Assembly: GCA_964394085.1 (NCBI GenBank)
Contig: CAYMWF010000024.1
Span: forward strand, 1-64,000
Length of the DNA stretch: 64,000 bases
DNA from: CAYMWF01 sp964394085 [NCBI: uncultured Gemmatimonadota bacterium]
GTDB lineage: Bacteria > GCA-2686955 > CAYMWF01
Direction of reading: 5' to 3'
Positions within the stretch are counted from its first letter, which is position 1, and each line of letters begins with the position of its first letter. The notes below the pieces were generated by a model. That model ran no database searches. It saw nothing but the letters and a program-made list of their open reading frames with translations, and was not told the origin of the DNA. Made by a program: the position numbers and the translations under genes. Below are positions 8,778 to 16,651 of the stretch, one piece after another.

Positions 8778-9971
8778 GTGAGAATAACCGAAGAGTCTTA
8801 CATAACGATAATAGGAGCCGGGCCTTCGGGCTCCCACCTCGCCCGCAGGCTTTCAGAAGCCGGTTTCGGCAGAATCACATTCATCGATCCCAAGGCCCCA
8901 TGGGCGAAACCGTGCGCGGGCGGACTACCCGGAAGAACCCTGAAAAAGTTTCCGTTTCTGGACAGCGGCGGCCTTCAATACACCCTGGTCGAAGCTGTCA
9001 ACTATTCTGGTCCCGCCGGAGAGATGATCCGGTTCGAGCTTCAGTCTCCCCAGAGAAACTACATACGACACGACCTGAACGGGTTTTTCCTCGAAAAGGC
9101 CGTCGGGGCGGGTGCCGCCTTATTACGGGAGAGGATTACGGACATAACCGGAAGCGCCGGCGGCTGGGAGATCAGACACACCGGCGGATCCCACAAAGCG
9201 GAATTTGTCGTCGGCGCCGACGGAGTATTCGGCATTACGCGCAGAAAAGTTCATTCACCCTTCGGCCGTGAAAACCTGTCGGTCAGCGTCGATGCCATCG
9301 TTCCGAGAGAAGAACACGGAGGCACGGACGGAAGTGATGATGTGGACCTCGTGTTTATTCCCGACATCAACGGTTATGCCTGGAGGTTCCCTCTGCCGGG
9401 GCACGATTCCGTCGGATTCTGTGCGGCGTCTGGGTTGATGCCCGGGAAAAAGATGAGGGACCTCCTCGCGCGGATATCCGAGAAAAACTTCGGCATCGCA
9501 CTCGGGAAAGCGGAAATTTCCGGGTACGCGATTCCGAGCCTGGGGCGGAAGGAGCTCCGAAACTGGACCGTGACCGGTCCCGGGTGGGCGCTTACGGGTG
9601 ATGCCTCGGGAGCCGCCGATCCGACAACCAGGGAAGGCCTGTTTTACGCCGTTCAAACAGCAGAGATTCTGGGCGAATCGATTATGGAAGGGAACCCGCT
9701 CGCTTACCAGGACAGGTGGAGCAGCATGATCGGAAGGGAGCTGTCCGCCTCGGCACATGTTTCAAAGTTTTTCTTTTCGACAACCTCGCAGAATATGATC
9801 GTATCGGCGGGAAGACGGAGCCTGACGATGAAGGCGCTTCTTGCCGGATTACTGAGCGGAGACCAGGAATACCGCACACTGCTGAAAACACTGTCTTCCA
9901 GCTCTGTTCGTATTCTGCTGGAGCTCGCCGGCAGCCTCTTAAGGGGAGGTTTACATGCCGGAAACCTTTGA
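8778..9971 (+). CDS. Geranylgeranyl-reductase-family FAD oxidoreductase
   Basis: 397 residues from a GTG start at 8778 (GGCAGG about eight bases upstream). The Rossmann FAD motif IIGAGPSGSHLARRL lies at about 10-24. PWAKPCAGGLP follows at about 43-53 and is typical of the geranylgeranyl reductase / menaquinone-reductase-like group (the KxCGGG segment). Further on are FVVGADGVFG (about 140) and GDASGAADPTTREGL (about 275-290), the second dinucleotide-binding GD motif. The family uses FAD and NAD(P)H or ferredoxin to saturate isoprenoid chains of lipids or quinones. The substrate cannot be inferred here: no other isoprenoid gene is nearby. The gene stands alone between the divergent M48 peptidase and a secreted-protein operon. 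Confidence 0.85.
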   Translation: MRITEESYITIIGAGPSGSHLARRLSEAGFGRITFIDPKAPWAKPCAGGLPGRTLKKFPFLDSGGLQYTLVEAVNYSGPAGEMIRFELQSPQRNYIRHDLNGFFLEKAVGAGAALLRERITDITGSAGGWEIRHTGGSHKAEFVVGADGVFGITRRKVHSPFGRENLSVSVDAIVPREEHGGTDGSDDVDLVFIPDINGYAWRFPLPGHDSVGFCAASGLMPGKKMRDLLARISEKNFGIALGKAEISGYAIPSLGRKELRNWTVTGPGWALTGDASGAADPTTREGLFYAVQTAEILGESIMEGNPLAYQDRWSSMIGRELSASAHVSKFFFSTTSQNMIVSAGRRSLTMKALLAGLLSGDQEYRTLLKTLSSSSVRILLELAGSLLRGGLHAGNL

Positions 9972-10185
9972 GCCGGGGATTGCAGCCGGGAATATCCGCT
10001 GCGGCATGAAATGAGACCGCGACCGCGAGCGGATCTCACTCCCGGCGACCGGCGCCGGAGAACGCGCAGGATAAGGGTTACCGATGTTACATAGAGAGGT
10101 TATAATTCCCATACGAACAATTCTGAATGATTCCAGCCCTCAGGGCTTACATTTCGAAGCGCACCTTAACCAGAGGAGACCGGAG

Positions 10186-10962
10186 ATGAGAAGAACACTT
10201 GTTTTTCTGGCAGTCGTACTGCTGTCAGCCGGATTGTTTCAACCTGTTTCAGGCTATGACGAGCAGGAAGGCGGGTATGTCTACAGGTATACCGATCCGT
10301 CAGAAGACAGGTTCCTCGACAACGTCTGGAACTTCATCAAGTACTTCGACTTGAATTTCGACCCGGATCCCACGAAAAAATACGAGCAGCGGGATCAATA
10401 CTACTGGTGCGAATCTCCGGGCTTCGACAAGTTCAACAACGCTTTCCTCGACGCCGTCGATTTCGCCTACTACTCAGGTCACGGCTCGCCCTGGTATCTA
10501 ACGATGGGACCGGGAGCCGAGTGGGATCCGAATTATGTCTACCTCTACGGTTCGATATGGGCCGGCAACCACAAGGGATGGGGAAACCGGAGCATGGAAT
10601 TCGTCACTTTTCAGTCATGCGCGGTGATCCCGTGCCCCGAGGAGTATGAAGACTGGTACTCGAACTGGATCGTTGAACCCACCGACGTGTTCGACGGCCT
10701 GCACCAGGCGATCGGCTACCATACCATAAGTTATTCCGGAAACGGTATTTCGGATAATTACGGAAACAGGATCAAGAACAACGACGAAGCTGTTTGGCAG
10801 GCCTGGTTCAATGCCGTCGATGATGAACGGAGCGGTTTCTATCCCGGTTATGCTTCCGCCGTCATGTATCCCGATTGCGACGGGGAGTCTTACGGCAACC
10901 AGGTTCCCGATCCTCCCGGAAATCATACGACGCTCAAGATTTGGTACCAGGTCAGCGAGTAA
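10186..10962 (+). CDS. Secreted caspase-fold protein (DUF6345-like), putative Cys peptidase
   Basis: 258 residues from the ATG at 10186, preceded by AGAGGAGACCGG; an upstream ATG at 10084 lacks a site. Signal peptide: MRRTLVFLAVVLLSAGLF...SG. The mature protein carries the two signature pieces of a clan CD (caspase/gingipain-like) fold. One is FAYYSGHGSPW, a His-Gly after a hydrophobic strand. The other is EFVTFQSCAVIPC, a small-Cys after the next strand, so His and Cys are placed as a catalytic dyad. It is Trp/Tyr/Asp-rich, as secreted enzymes often are. The closest family I can name from memory is DUF6345, whose biochemical role is unsettled. It is 57 bases upstream of a probable pro-region protein, so the two form an operon. 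Peptidase activity is an inference from the dyad. Confidence 0.7.
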   Translation: MRRTLVFLAVVLLSAGLFQPVSGYDEQEGGYVYRYTDPSEDRFLDNVWNFIKYFDLNFDPDPTKKYEQRDQYYWCESPGFDKFNNAFLDAVDFAYYSGHGSPWYLTMGPGAEWDPNYVYLYGSIWAGNHKGWGNRSMEFVTFQSCAVIPCPEEYEDWYSNWIVEPTDVFDGLHQAIGYHTISYSGNGISDNYGNRIKNNDEAVWQAWFNAVDDERSGFYPGYASAVMYPDCDGESYGNQVPDPPGNHTTLKIWYQVSE

Positions 10963-11019
10963 AGACTGTTGAAGGGTAAATATCGTGAAGATAAATATGA
11001 TACAAACGGAGGTAGATAG

Positions 11020-11997
11020 ATGAGAGTTCCAACCAGAACAACAGCAGTATTACTCGCGCTTTCACTGGCCGCCGGATTCACCGGGGCCTGTTTCGCCGCT
11101 CCCCTGGTCTCCATCGACAGCGCCGGGTTCCACAGCGTCCGCGACGTGGGCGGGATGTCGGCATATATACGGACGGAACCCTTGATTTCGTCGGAAACCC
11201 GGGCCGCAGGCCTGGCGGAACAGCTTTTCAGTATGAGTGGAATGGATGTATCGGTAACACTGACGGAGAACTCCGAAGGCAAGTACGGTTTCGTAGACTC
11301 CGCGGACAGGTCCGCTTCGTTCTACTACACGCTTTCGACCGGTGATATAAGCTTCAACCGGGGAACCGCCGACTATTCCGGTGACGGCGATACGCCGGGG
11401 CTGCCGGACAATGAAGAAGCGGTGCGGCTTGCCCTCGAACACCTCGAGGCCCTGGAGCTTCTACCCGGGAACCCTGACGAACTGGTTGTGGACCGGACCG
11501 GTTCTCTCAACATGGCCGTGGTCAGGGAAGACGGATCCGAATCACGATACCGGAAGCAGGTCTGGGTCCACTTCAAAAGGGTTATCGATGGTATCGAGGT
11601 AAGAGGCCCCGGGTCGAAAATCATCGTCTACCTCGGTGAGAACGGTGAACTGACGAAATTGATCAGACGGTGGACCGAAGTGGATACTTATGAATTGAAT
11701 GAAAGCGCCTTTATCAGCGACGACCGGGTGCTGGGAAAAATGAGAGAACGCCTGTGCCGGGAATGGCGCGAAGCGGATGAGATCGAAACCGGCGCTCCCG
11801 AATTCGTGATATACGATGACGGCCACGGAATCCTTGAACCTGCATATGCGGTGGATGCCCGGGTGTTCCACGTAATCGGCGGCAAACACCTGATTGAGGA
11901 CCTGAGCCTGGTAGTCATCCCCGCCGTCAAGTTTTCTTCAGCCTGGTACGATCAGCAGGATAAAGCGGAGAGCCTGCCGGTTGCTTTTGAATTATAG
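11020..11997 (+). CDS. Secreted protein with propeptide/PepSY-like region
   Basis: 325 residues; ATG with a strong GGAGG eight bases upstream. Signal peptide to about residue 27 (LLALSLAAGFTGACFA). The middle has a beta-rich segment, QVWVHFKRVIDGIEVRGPGS followed by IIVYLGENGELTKLIRRWTE. This resembles the FTP/PepSY propeptide fold that accompanies secreted peptidases, where a strand with V-x-G-x-x-V is followed by a sheet and a basic helix. The C-terminus holds an acidic segment and another sheet (ILEPAYAVDARVF). No catalytic motif is seen. It follows the caspase-fold gene at 57 bases and is likely co-expressed. In related proteins such regions precede the caspase domain in one chain; here they appear on a separate gene. 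Confidence 0.65.
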   Translation: MRVPTRTTAVLLALSLAAGFTGACFAAPLVSIDSAGFHSVRDVGGMSAYIRTEPLISSETRAAGLAEQLFSMSGMDVSVTLTENSEGKYGFVDSADRSASFYYTLSTGDISFNRGTADYSGDGDTPGLPDNEEAVRLALEHLEALELLPGNPDELVVDRTGSLNMAVVREDGSESRYRKQVWVHFKRVIDGIEVRGPGSKIIVYLGENGELTKLIRRWTEVDTYELNESAFISDDRVLGKMRERLCREWREADEIETGAPEFVIYDDGHGILEPAYAVDARVFHVIGGKHLIEDLSLVVIPAVKFSSAWYDQQDKAESLPVAFEL

Positions 11998-12117
11998 TGC
12001 CCCGTCAAGCATCAAATGACACTTAAGGAGACAGGGGACAGATCTATTTTTTATTTTTGGGGTTCGCCCAAACCTGCACTAATGGAAACCGAACCGGCCT
12101 GAGTTTCGGAGAAGGAT

Positions 12118-13095
12118 ATGGGAGAGTTTCCCGGGCAGAATGAGTCGGCATATTGTGTGATCTGCGACAAGGACGAAACGGACTACCTCTTCTCGAGCCG
12201 TGTGATTTTCTACAAGAAGAACGATTCCTTCGATTTCGTCAGATGCAGAAAATGCGGTCTTATCTACATAAATCCCAGACCTTCGGCGGAGTACCTGGCG
12301 GAATTATTCACCGGAGAAGTTTATCCGCTTTTTACTACGGATAAGGAGCAGAGCCGAAAGGTCCAGCGTCGCCGGACGATGCTGTCGAAACTGGATATCA
12401 TGGCGAAAAGGCGGCGGGTGAAAGCCGTCGGCAGGCATCTGCAGTTCGAAAAAGATACGCGGATTCTCGACGTCGGCATTCTCACGGGAAGTTTTCTGCA
12501 CACCGCCGCGATTGAAAAGGGATGCCGGGTGACAGGGGTCGACTCATCGGAGGATGCCTGCCGTCACGCCCGCGAGACTTTCGGCATAGAGGTGGAACAT
12601 GCGGAGTTCCTTGAATCGAAGCAGCCGGAGGGAGCCTTCGACTGTGTCACGATGTGGCATTTCCTGGAGCATTCACCTGATCCGCGGGCTGCTCTCGAAA
12701 AAGCCAGCGTCCTGCTCAAGGATGACGGCCTGCTGGTGGTCGAGGTACCGAACCTGGCGAACTGGTACTGGAAATCCCTGGGAGGGGAATGGCTGGGTCA
12801 TTTCACACCGTCCCACCTTTACGGCTTCACGCCTGCGACCCTTTCTCTCCTTCTCGAAAGAGCCGGTTTTGAAAAGGTGCATACGAAGACGAAACCCCAT
12901 ATCCCTCTCTTTTTCTCGAGCGTGCTGCTGAAGCTCGGACGGGGGGAAGATTCATCATTTTTCGGGCGCCATATTCTCCTCACTATTCTCGCCCTTCTCG
13001 CGGATCTTCCGATTCCGCTGATTTCGCTCGTTACCGGCCGAGGCGGCGCATTCGTCGCCTTCGCCAGGAAAAAAAGAATTCCGGCTCAATCATAA
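12118..13095 (+). CDS. Class I SAM methyltransferase with N-terminal zinc-ribbon-like motif
   Basis: 325 residues; ATG with GGAG seven bases upstream. The N-terminus has CVICDK (12-17) and RCRKCGLIYINPRPS, a CxxC...CxxC pair followed by the Y-x-N-P-R-P motif typical of the class I methyltransferases that modify sugars or natural products. The SAM-binding core follows: ILDVGILTGSFLHTAA (motif I, a slightly altered DxGxGxG), VTGVDSS (motif II, acidic), then FDCVTMWHFLEHSPDP and LLKDDGLLVVEVPNL (motifs IV-VI). A C-terminal hydrophobic segment (LLTILALLADLPIPLISLV) may associate with the membrane. The substrate cannot be told; no sugar or polyketide cluster surrounds it. Confidence 0.85.
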   Translation: MGEFPGQNESAYCVICDKDETDYLFSSRVIFYKKNDSFDFVRCRKCGLIYINPRPSAEYLAELFTGEVYPLFTTDKEQSRKVQRRRTMLSKLDIMAKRRRVKAVGRHLQFEKDTRILDVGILTGSFLHTAAIEKGCRVTGVDSSEDACRHARETFGIEVEHAEFLESKQPEGAFDCVTMWHFLEHSPDPRAALEKASVLLKDDGLLVVEVPNLANWYWKSLGGEWLGHFTPSHLYGFTPATLSLLLERAGFEKVHTKTKPHIPLFFSSVLLKLGRGEDSSFFGRHILLTILALLADLPIPLISLVTGRGGAFVAFARKKRIPAQS

Positions 13096-13131
13096 ATCAT
13101 ATTGCCTTCTCGCGGGTGTTCTGAAATAGCA

Positions 13132-13219
13132 ACCGCCCGGGAAGGAGGAAAGAGCCTGGCTGCAAGGGGGGACAGGTCCAGAGTGTGGTTGCTCCCAGCT
13201 TCCGCGGGCGGTGTTTTTT
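13132..13219 (+). terminator. Long-loop inverted repeat followed by T6
   Basis: ACCGCCCGGGAAG (13132-13144) pairs with CTTCCGCGGGCGGT (13199-13212) with one bulged G. It is followed by TTTTTT at 13214-13219, so it could terminate the methyltransferase transcript. The 54-base loop contains GGGGGGACAGGTCCAGAGT, a word typical of REP-like elements, so it may instead be a mobile remnant. Confidence 0.4.
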
Positions 13220-13282
13220 GCGCCTGCATCCTTAATAGTAAGCAGACTTCATCTTTGAGCGGCGGTTCTTTGAAATGTCTGA

Positions 13283-13331
13283 TTGACATTGCAGGTACAA
13301 GGTGTTAAACAATAGTTTGAAACGAGCGTTT
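13283..13331 (+). promoter_or_regulatory. Promoter with two TetR-type operator dyads
   Basis: TTGACA at 13283-13288 and TAAACA at 13306-13311 are 17 bases apart, a good sigma-70-type promoter. Two dyads AAAC-N4-GTTT lie at 13307-13318 and 13320-13331, side by side with centres 13 bases apart, covering the -10 box and the expected transcription start. They stand directly upstream of the TetR-family gene, so autorepression of the whole efflux operon is likely. Confidence 0.6.
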
Positions 13332-13350
13332 GAATCCTGCGGAGGAAACA

Positions 13351-14043
13351 GTGCGCGAAGGTGAAACCAGAAAAAGATTGCTCGCCTCGGCGGAGCGGCT
13401 GTTCGCCGAAAAAGGGTACGAATCGGTATCCGTCAGGGATATCGCTTCTGATGCAGGCGTAAACCTGGCTGCGATAAACTATCATTTCCAGGGAAAGAGC
13501 AACCTCTACGCCGCGGTGCTCGAAAGGCGCTTGTCGCCGAAGAGGGAAAAATTTCTCGCAGCCATAGAAAAGGTGACCGCGGAGGGTTCCGGCGTTCCCG
13601 ATCTTGAAGAGCTGATCGGAGCTTTCATCCGCATTCACCTGGAAGACGCACTGGCGACCCCGGACGGTGAAGCGACTCTCCCGCTGATAGCGCGTGAACT
13701 TCACGAGTCGAGGGTGGGGGCGGCGCCGATATGCTCCGTTCTGATCGCGCCGGTTCATACCGCCCTCGGCGAGGCGATGATTCTCGCCCGTCCGGGGCTG
13801 GATGAAGAGACGGCCAGGTGGATAATAGGCAGTGTGATCGGCCAGGTCGTCCACTTCGTAATGCGATGGAAGCGGATGCGCGCCCCTGCGGTAGTCGGCC
13901 GCGAAGGCGCCGCTTCTCATCGACGGATGTTCCCGGTGCTCAGCGGCTCCCTGGAGGATTATATTTCCCGGACGGTTGAGCATATTACCCAGTTTACCGT
14001 CGGGGGCGTTGAAAGGCTGATACTCAGGAAGGAGCAGGGATGA
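13351..14043 (+). CDS. TetR-family regulator (CecR/DUF1956-like)
   Basis: 230 residues from the GTG at 13351, chosen because GGAGG lies five bases upstream; a TTG at 13330 is in frame but lies inside the operator. The N-terminal HTH is clear: ETRKRLLASAERLFAEKGYE, then SVRDIASDAGVNLAAINYHF, matching the TetR helix-turn-helix with its Y-x-H-F ending. The ligand domain (HESRVGAAPICSVLIAPVH, then ARWIIGSVIGQVVHFVM) resembles the CecR/DUF1956 group, which often controls RND or ABC efflux. The gene is first in a four-gene operon and overlaps the next by ATGA, so it very probably represses its own pump genes. Confidence 0.85.
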   Translation: MREGETRKRLLASAERLFAEKGYESVSVRDIASDAGVNLAAINYHFQGKSNLYAAVLERRLSPKREKFLAAIEKVTAEGSGVPDLEELIGAFIRIHLEDALATPDGEATLPLIARELHESRVGAAPICSVLIAPVHTALGEAMILARPGLDEETARWIIGSVIGQVVHFVMRWKRMRAPAVVGREGAASHRRMFPVLSGSLEDYISRTVEHITQFTVGGVERLILRKEQG

Positions 14044-15476
14044 AAAAGCGCATTCCGGCAGGTTCGGCCCTTTTTTCAGTCGCCCTGGCTGTTCTGACCG
14101 CCGGCTGCTCCCTTGCGCCGCGCTATGAAAGGCCGGACGCGGTCGATATGCCGGACCGTTATATCGCCGGGATCTCATCCGCCGAAACGCCCGAGGTTTC
14201 CACGGGCTGGTGGATCGAATTCGGCGGCTCCGATCTTGATTCGCTGGTCGATGCGGCTCTTTTAAACAGCCCGACCCTCCAGGCCGCCGTATCCGTCGTT
14301 CTGGACTTCCGGGCCCGGGCCGCGGGAGCGGGTTCCGGATTATGGCCCTCGATAGCCCTGGGCGGCTCGGCCAGCCGCTCGGAGATGACCCTGAGCCAGT
14401 TCGGCCTGCCCGGCTCCGCCGAGATAACCCAGTACAGCTATTCCGCGACAACGGTATACGAACTGGACATATGGCGCCGACTGGCCGATACCCGCAAGGC
14501 CGCCCTGGCTTCGCTCTCCGCGAGCGAGGAGGATCTTCGAGTCGTCCGCAGAACCCTCGTGGCCGACGTGGTCAGGGCGTGGATACGAGTTCTGGAGCTC
14601 GACGAAAAACACCGGCTCGGCGCCCGGCTGCTCGAGAATCAAGAGAGCAGCATGCGGGCAATCGACGATCGATACCGGACGGGGCTGGCCGCTTCTCGCG
14701 AACTTTACGCGGCCCGGCAGGCCCTGGCAGGCGCCGGGACCTCGCAGCTGGGCAGGAAGCACGATCTCGCAACGGCCCGCCGCAGACTTGAAATCCTGTG
14801 CGGCAGGTATCCGGCAGGCTCGGCAGGGGAGAGTTCCGCCGCCCTGACCGATCTGCCCCCGCTGCCTTCAGTTCCCCGCTCCCTGCCTTCGGACCTGCTG
14901 GAGAGAAGGCCCGATATCCGCGCCGCGGAGCTCCGGCTTTTCGCAGCCTATGCTTCGGTGGGAGTTGCGCGATCCGCCTTCTTTCCATCGTTCACGTTTT
15001 CAGGTGAAGCGGGCGGCAGGAGCGCGGTTTTCGATATGCTTCTGAACGATGCGTCATCCGTCTGGTCCCTGGTCGGGAGCGTAACCATGCCGCTCCTGAA
15101 CAGGGGGGCGGCAAGGGCCGGAGTTGAATCCGCCAGGGCCGGGGTCGAGGCCGCGGAAGCCGGTTACGAACAGGCTCTGCACCTCGCTTTCCAGGAAGTC
15201 GAAAACACCCTGGATCTCGAGAATACCCTGAGGGAACAGCGTCTGCTCGCCCGGGAATCGGCGCTGGCCGCCGGCCAGGCTTACAATCTATCCCTTGAAC
15301 GTTATCGGCAGGGCCTGGAGCCGATGGCGGCGGTTCTCGAAGCGGAGCGGCGCTCCGTTCAGGCTGAAATCGAATTGATTACTCTCGAAAGCGCCTACAG
15401 GGTCGCCAGGGTGAACCTTATCCTGGCCCTCGGCGGAACTTGGGACACAGAAATTCAGGAAGAAAAAAAGGACTGA
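14040..15476 (+). CDS. NodT-type outer-membrane efflux lipoprotein
   Basis: 478 residues; ATG overlaps the previous stop and has GGAAGGAG upstream. The lipobox LTAGC puts the acylated Cys at residue 23, followed by SLAPRYERP, the typical start of NodT-group channels (LxPxYxxP). The body shows the tandem OEP repeats: FGGSDLDSLVDAALLNSPTL near 60-80 and the second half with DLLERRPDIRAAELRL (about 280-296) and SVTMPLLNRGAARAGVE, both hallmark OEP motifs. Family length is about 460-480. It forms the trimeric outer-membrane channel of the RND pump encoded by the next two genes. Confidence 0.93.
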   Translation: MKKRIPAGSALFSVALAVLTAGCSLAPRYERPDAVDMPDRYIAGISSAETPEVSTGWWIEFGGSDLDSLVDAALLNSPTLQAAVSVVLDFRARAAGAGSGLWPSIALGGSASRSEMTLSQFGLPGSAEITQYSYSATTVYELDIWRRLADTRKAALASLSASEEDLRVVRRTLVADVVRAWIRVLELDEKHRLGARLLENQESSMRAIDDRYRTGLAASRELYAARQALAGAGTSQLGRKHDLATARRRLEILCGRYPAGSAGESSAALTDLPPLPSVPRSLPSDLLERRPDIRAAELRLFAAYASVGVARSAFFPSFTFSGEAGGRSAVFDMLLNDASSVWSLVGSVTMPLLNRGAARAGVESARAGVEAAEAGYEQALHLAFQEVENTLDLENTLREQRLLARESALAAGQAYNLSLERYRQGLEPMAAVLEAERRSVQAEIELITLESAYRVARVNLILALGGTWDTEIQEEKKD

Positions 15477-15478
15477 AA

Positions 15479-16651
15479 ATGCGCAGGAAAACGGTCATTA
15501 GGTTGCTCCCGGTACTGGTGCTCGCCGCAGGGATGGCCGGTGCGGTTATTCTCGTGAAAACCCGCCCGGAGCCGAAGCGCCACCCGGAACGGAAGCGTGT
15601 CGCACCCCTGGTGTCGGTTCACGAGATAGAGCAGACATCGCCGGCCGTGATCATCAGCGGATTCGGAACCGTGAGGGCCGGTGAAAGGGTATCGCTCGTG
15701 GCCAGCGTGGCAGGCTACCTGGCTGAAAAGTCGACTCTTTTCGAGCAGGGAGCCGTGTTCGGCGCAGGGGAGCTTCTTGCCCGTATCGAGCAGTCCGACT
15801 ACCTGCTCGCAGTTCAGGTGGCCGAGGCGGGAGTCGCCAGGGCCGAACTGGATCTCGCCAGGACGGAACAGGAGGCTGAGGCGGCCCGGAAGGAGTGGGC
15901 CCGTCTCAACCCCGCCGGAGCGGAGGAGGGGAAGCCCGGTTCCCTGGTCCTCTACGAACCTCAGTTGAAACTTTCACAGGCGGAGCTCGTCTCGGCCCGG
16001 GCGAAACTCGAACAGGCCCGTCTCAACCTCAAGAGATGCGACATCCGGGCTCCTTTTGCGGGCAGGGTCATCAGTGAAAATGTCGACGTCGGTCAATATA
16101 TCGCACCGGGCGCGGCGATCGGAGTCATCCACGCCGTTTCCGCGGTGGAGGTCGTCGTGCCGATGAGGGATGCGGACCTGGCCTTTTTCGATGTCCCGTC
16201 CTGCCGAGGGGACACATCCGCAGCCTCCGTGGTGATCGAGGCTGATTTCGGCGGGCGCAAACACCGGTGGAACGGTGTTGTTTCCCACACTTCGGGGGAA
16301 ATAAACCGGAATACCCGGATGATCGACCTGGTGGTGAAAGTGGAAAGCACCTATCACTCGGGAGACGGCAGGCCCTCCCTGCTCGACGGGATGTTCGTCA
16401 ATGTTCTTATCCGGGGAAGAAGTATCGAAGGCGGATGCAGGATTCCCCGGGCCGCCCTGCGAAACGATGATATCGTCTGGGTGGCGACGCCTGACGGGAA
16501 GCTTGAACTGCGCAGCGTATCCGTTGCCCATATCGACCGGGAAACAGCGATCGTCCGCTCCGGCCTGGCCGAGGGTGAACTGGCAGTCACTACTCAGCTT
16601 GAAATCGTATCCGGCGGAATGGAAGTGCGCGTCGAAGGGGGACGATCGTGA
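15479..16651 (+). CDS. RND periplasmic adaptor (membrane fusion protein)
   Basis: 390 residues from the ATG at 15479 with AAAGGAC upstream; three bases separate it from the previous gene. An N-terminal membrane anchor (LLPVLVLAAGMAGAVILV) is followed by the biotinyl-lipoyl half-motif VSLVASVAGYLAEKSTLFEQ. A long coiled hairpin (about 110-175, AELDLARTEQEAEAARKEW) and the second half-motif CDIRAPFAGRVISENVDVGQ follow, then beta-barrel and membrane-proximal domains (NRNTRMIDLVVKV, the typical N-x-x-T-R-x motif). It links the RND permease to the NodT channel. The hairpin is of ordinary length, so a standard tripartite pump is expected. Confidence 0.93.
   Translation: MRRKTVIRLLPVLVLAAGMAGAVILVKTRPEPKRHPERKRVAPLVSVHEIEQTSPAVIISGFGTVRAGERVSLVASVAGYLAEKSTLFEQGAVFGAGELLARIEQSDYLLAVQVAEAGVARAELDLARTEQEAEAARKEWARLNPAGAEEGKPGSLVLYEPQLKLSQAELVSARAKLEQARLNLKRCDIRAPFAGRVISENVDVGQYIAPGAAIGVIHAVSAVEVVVPMRDADLAFFDVPSCRGDTSAASVVIEADFGGRKHRWNGVVSHTSGEINRNTRMIDLVVKVESTYHSGDGRPSLLDGMFVNVLIRGRSIEGGCRIPRAALRNDDIVWVATPDGKLELRSVSVAHIDRETAIVRSGLAEGELAVTTQLEIVSGGMEVRVEGGRS

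Noticed and set aside
12003-12060. Possible mobile-element remnant with GGGGACAGATCTATTTT
   Set aside because: The word resembles REP-type ends, but no partner arm is close enough to call an element.
13249-14451. 400-residue minus-strand frame opposite the TetR and NodT genes
   Set aside because: Spans two real genes and their promoter in antisense; no protein-like motif.
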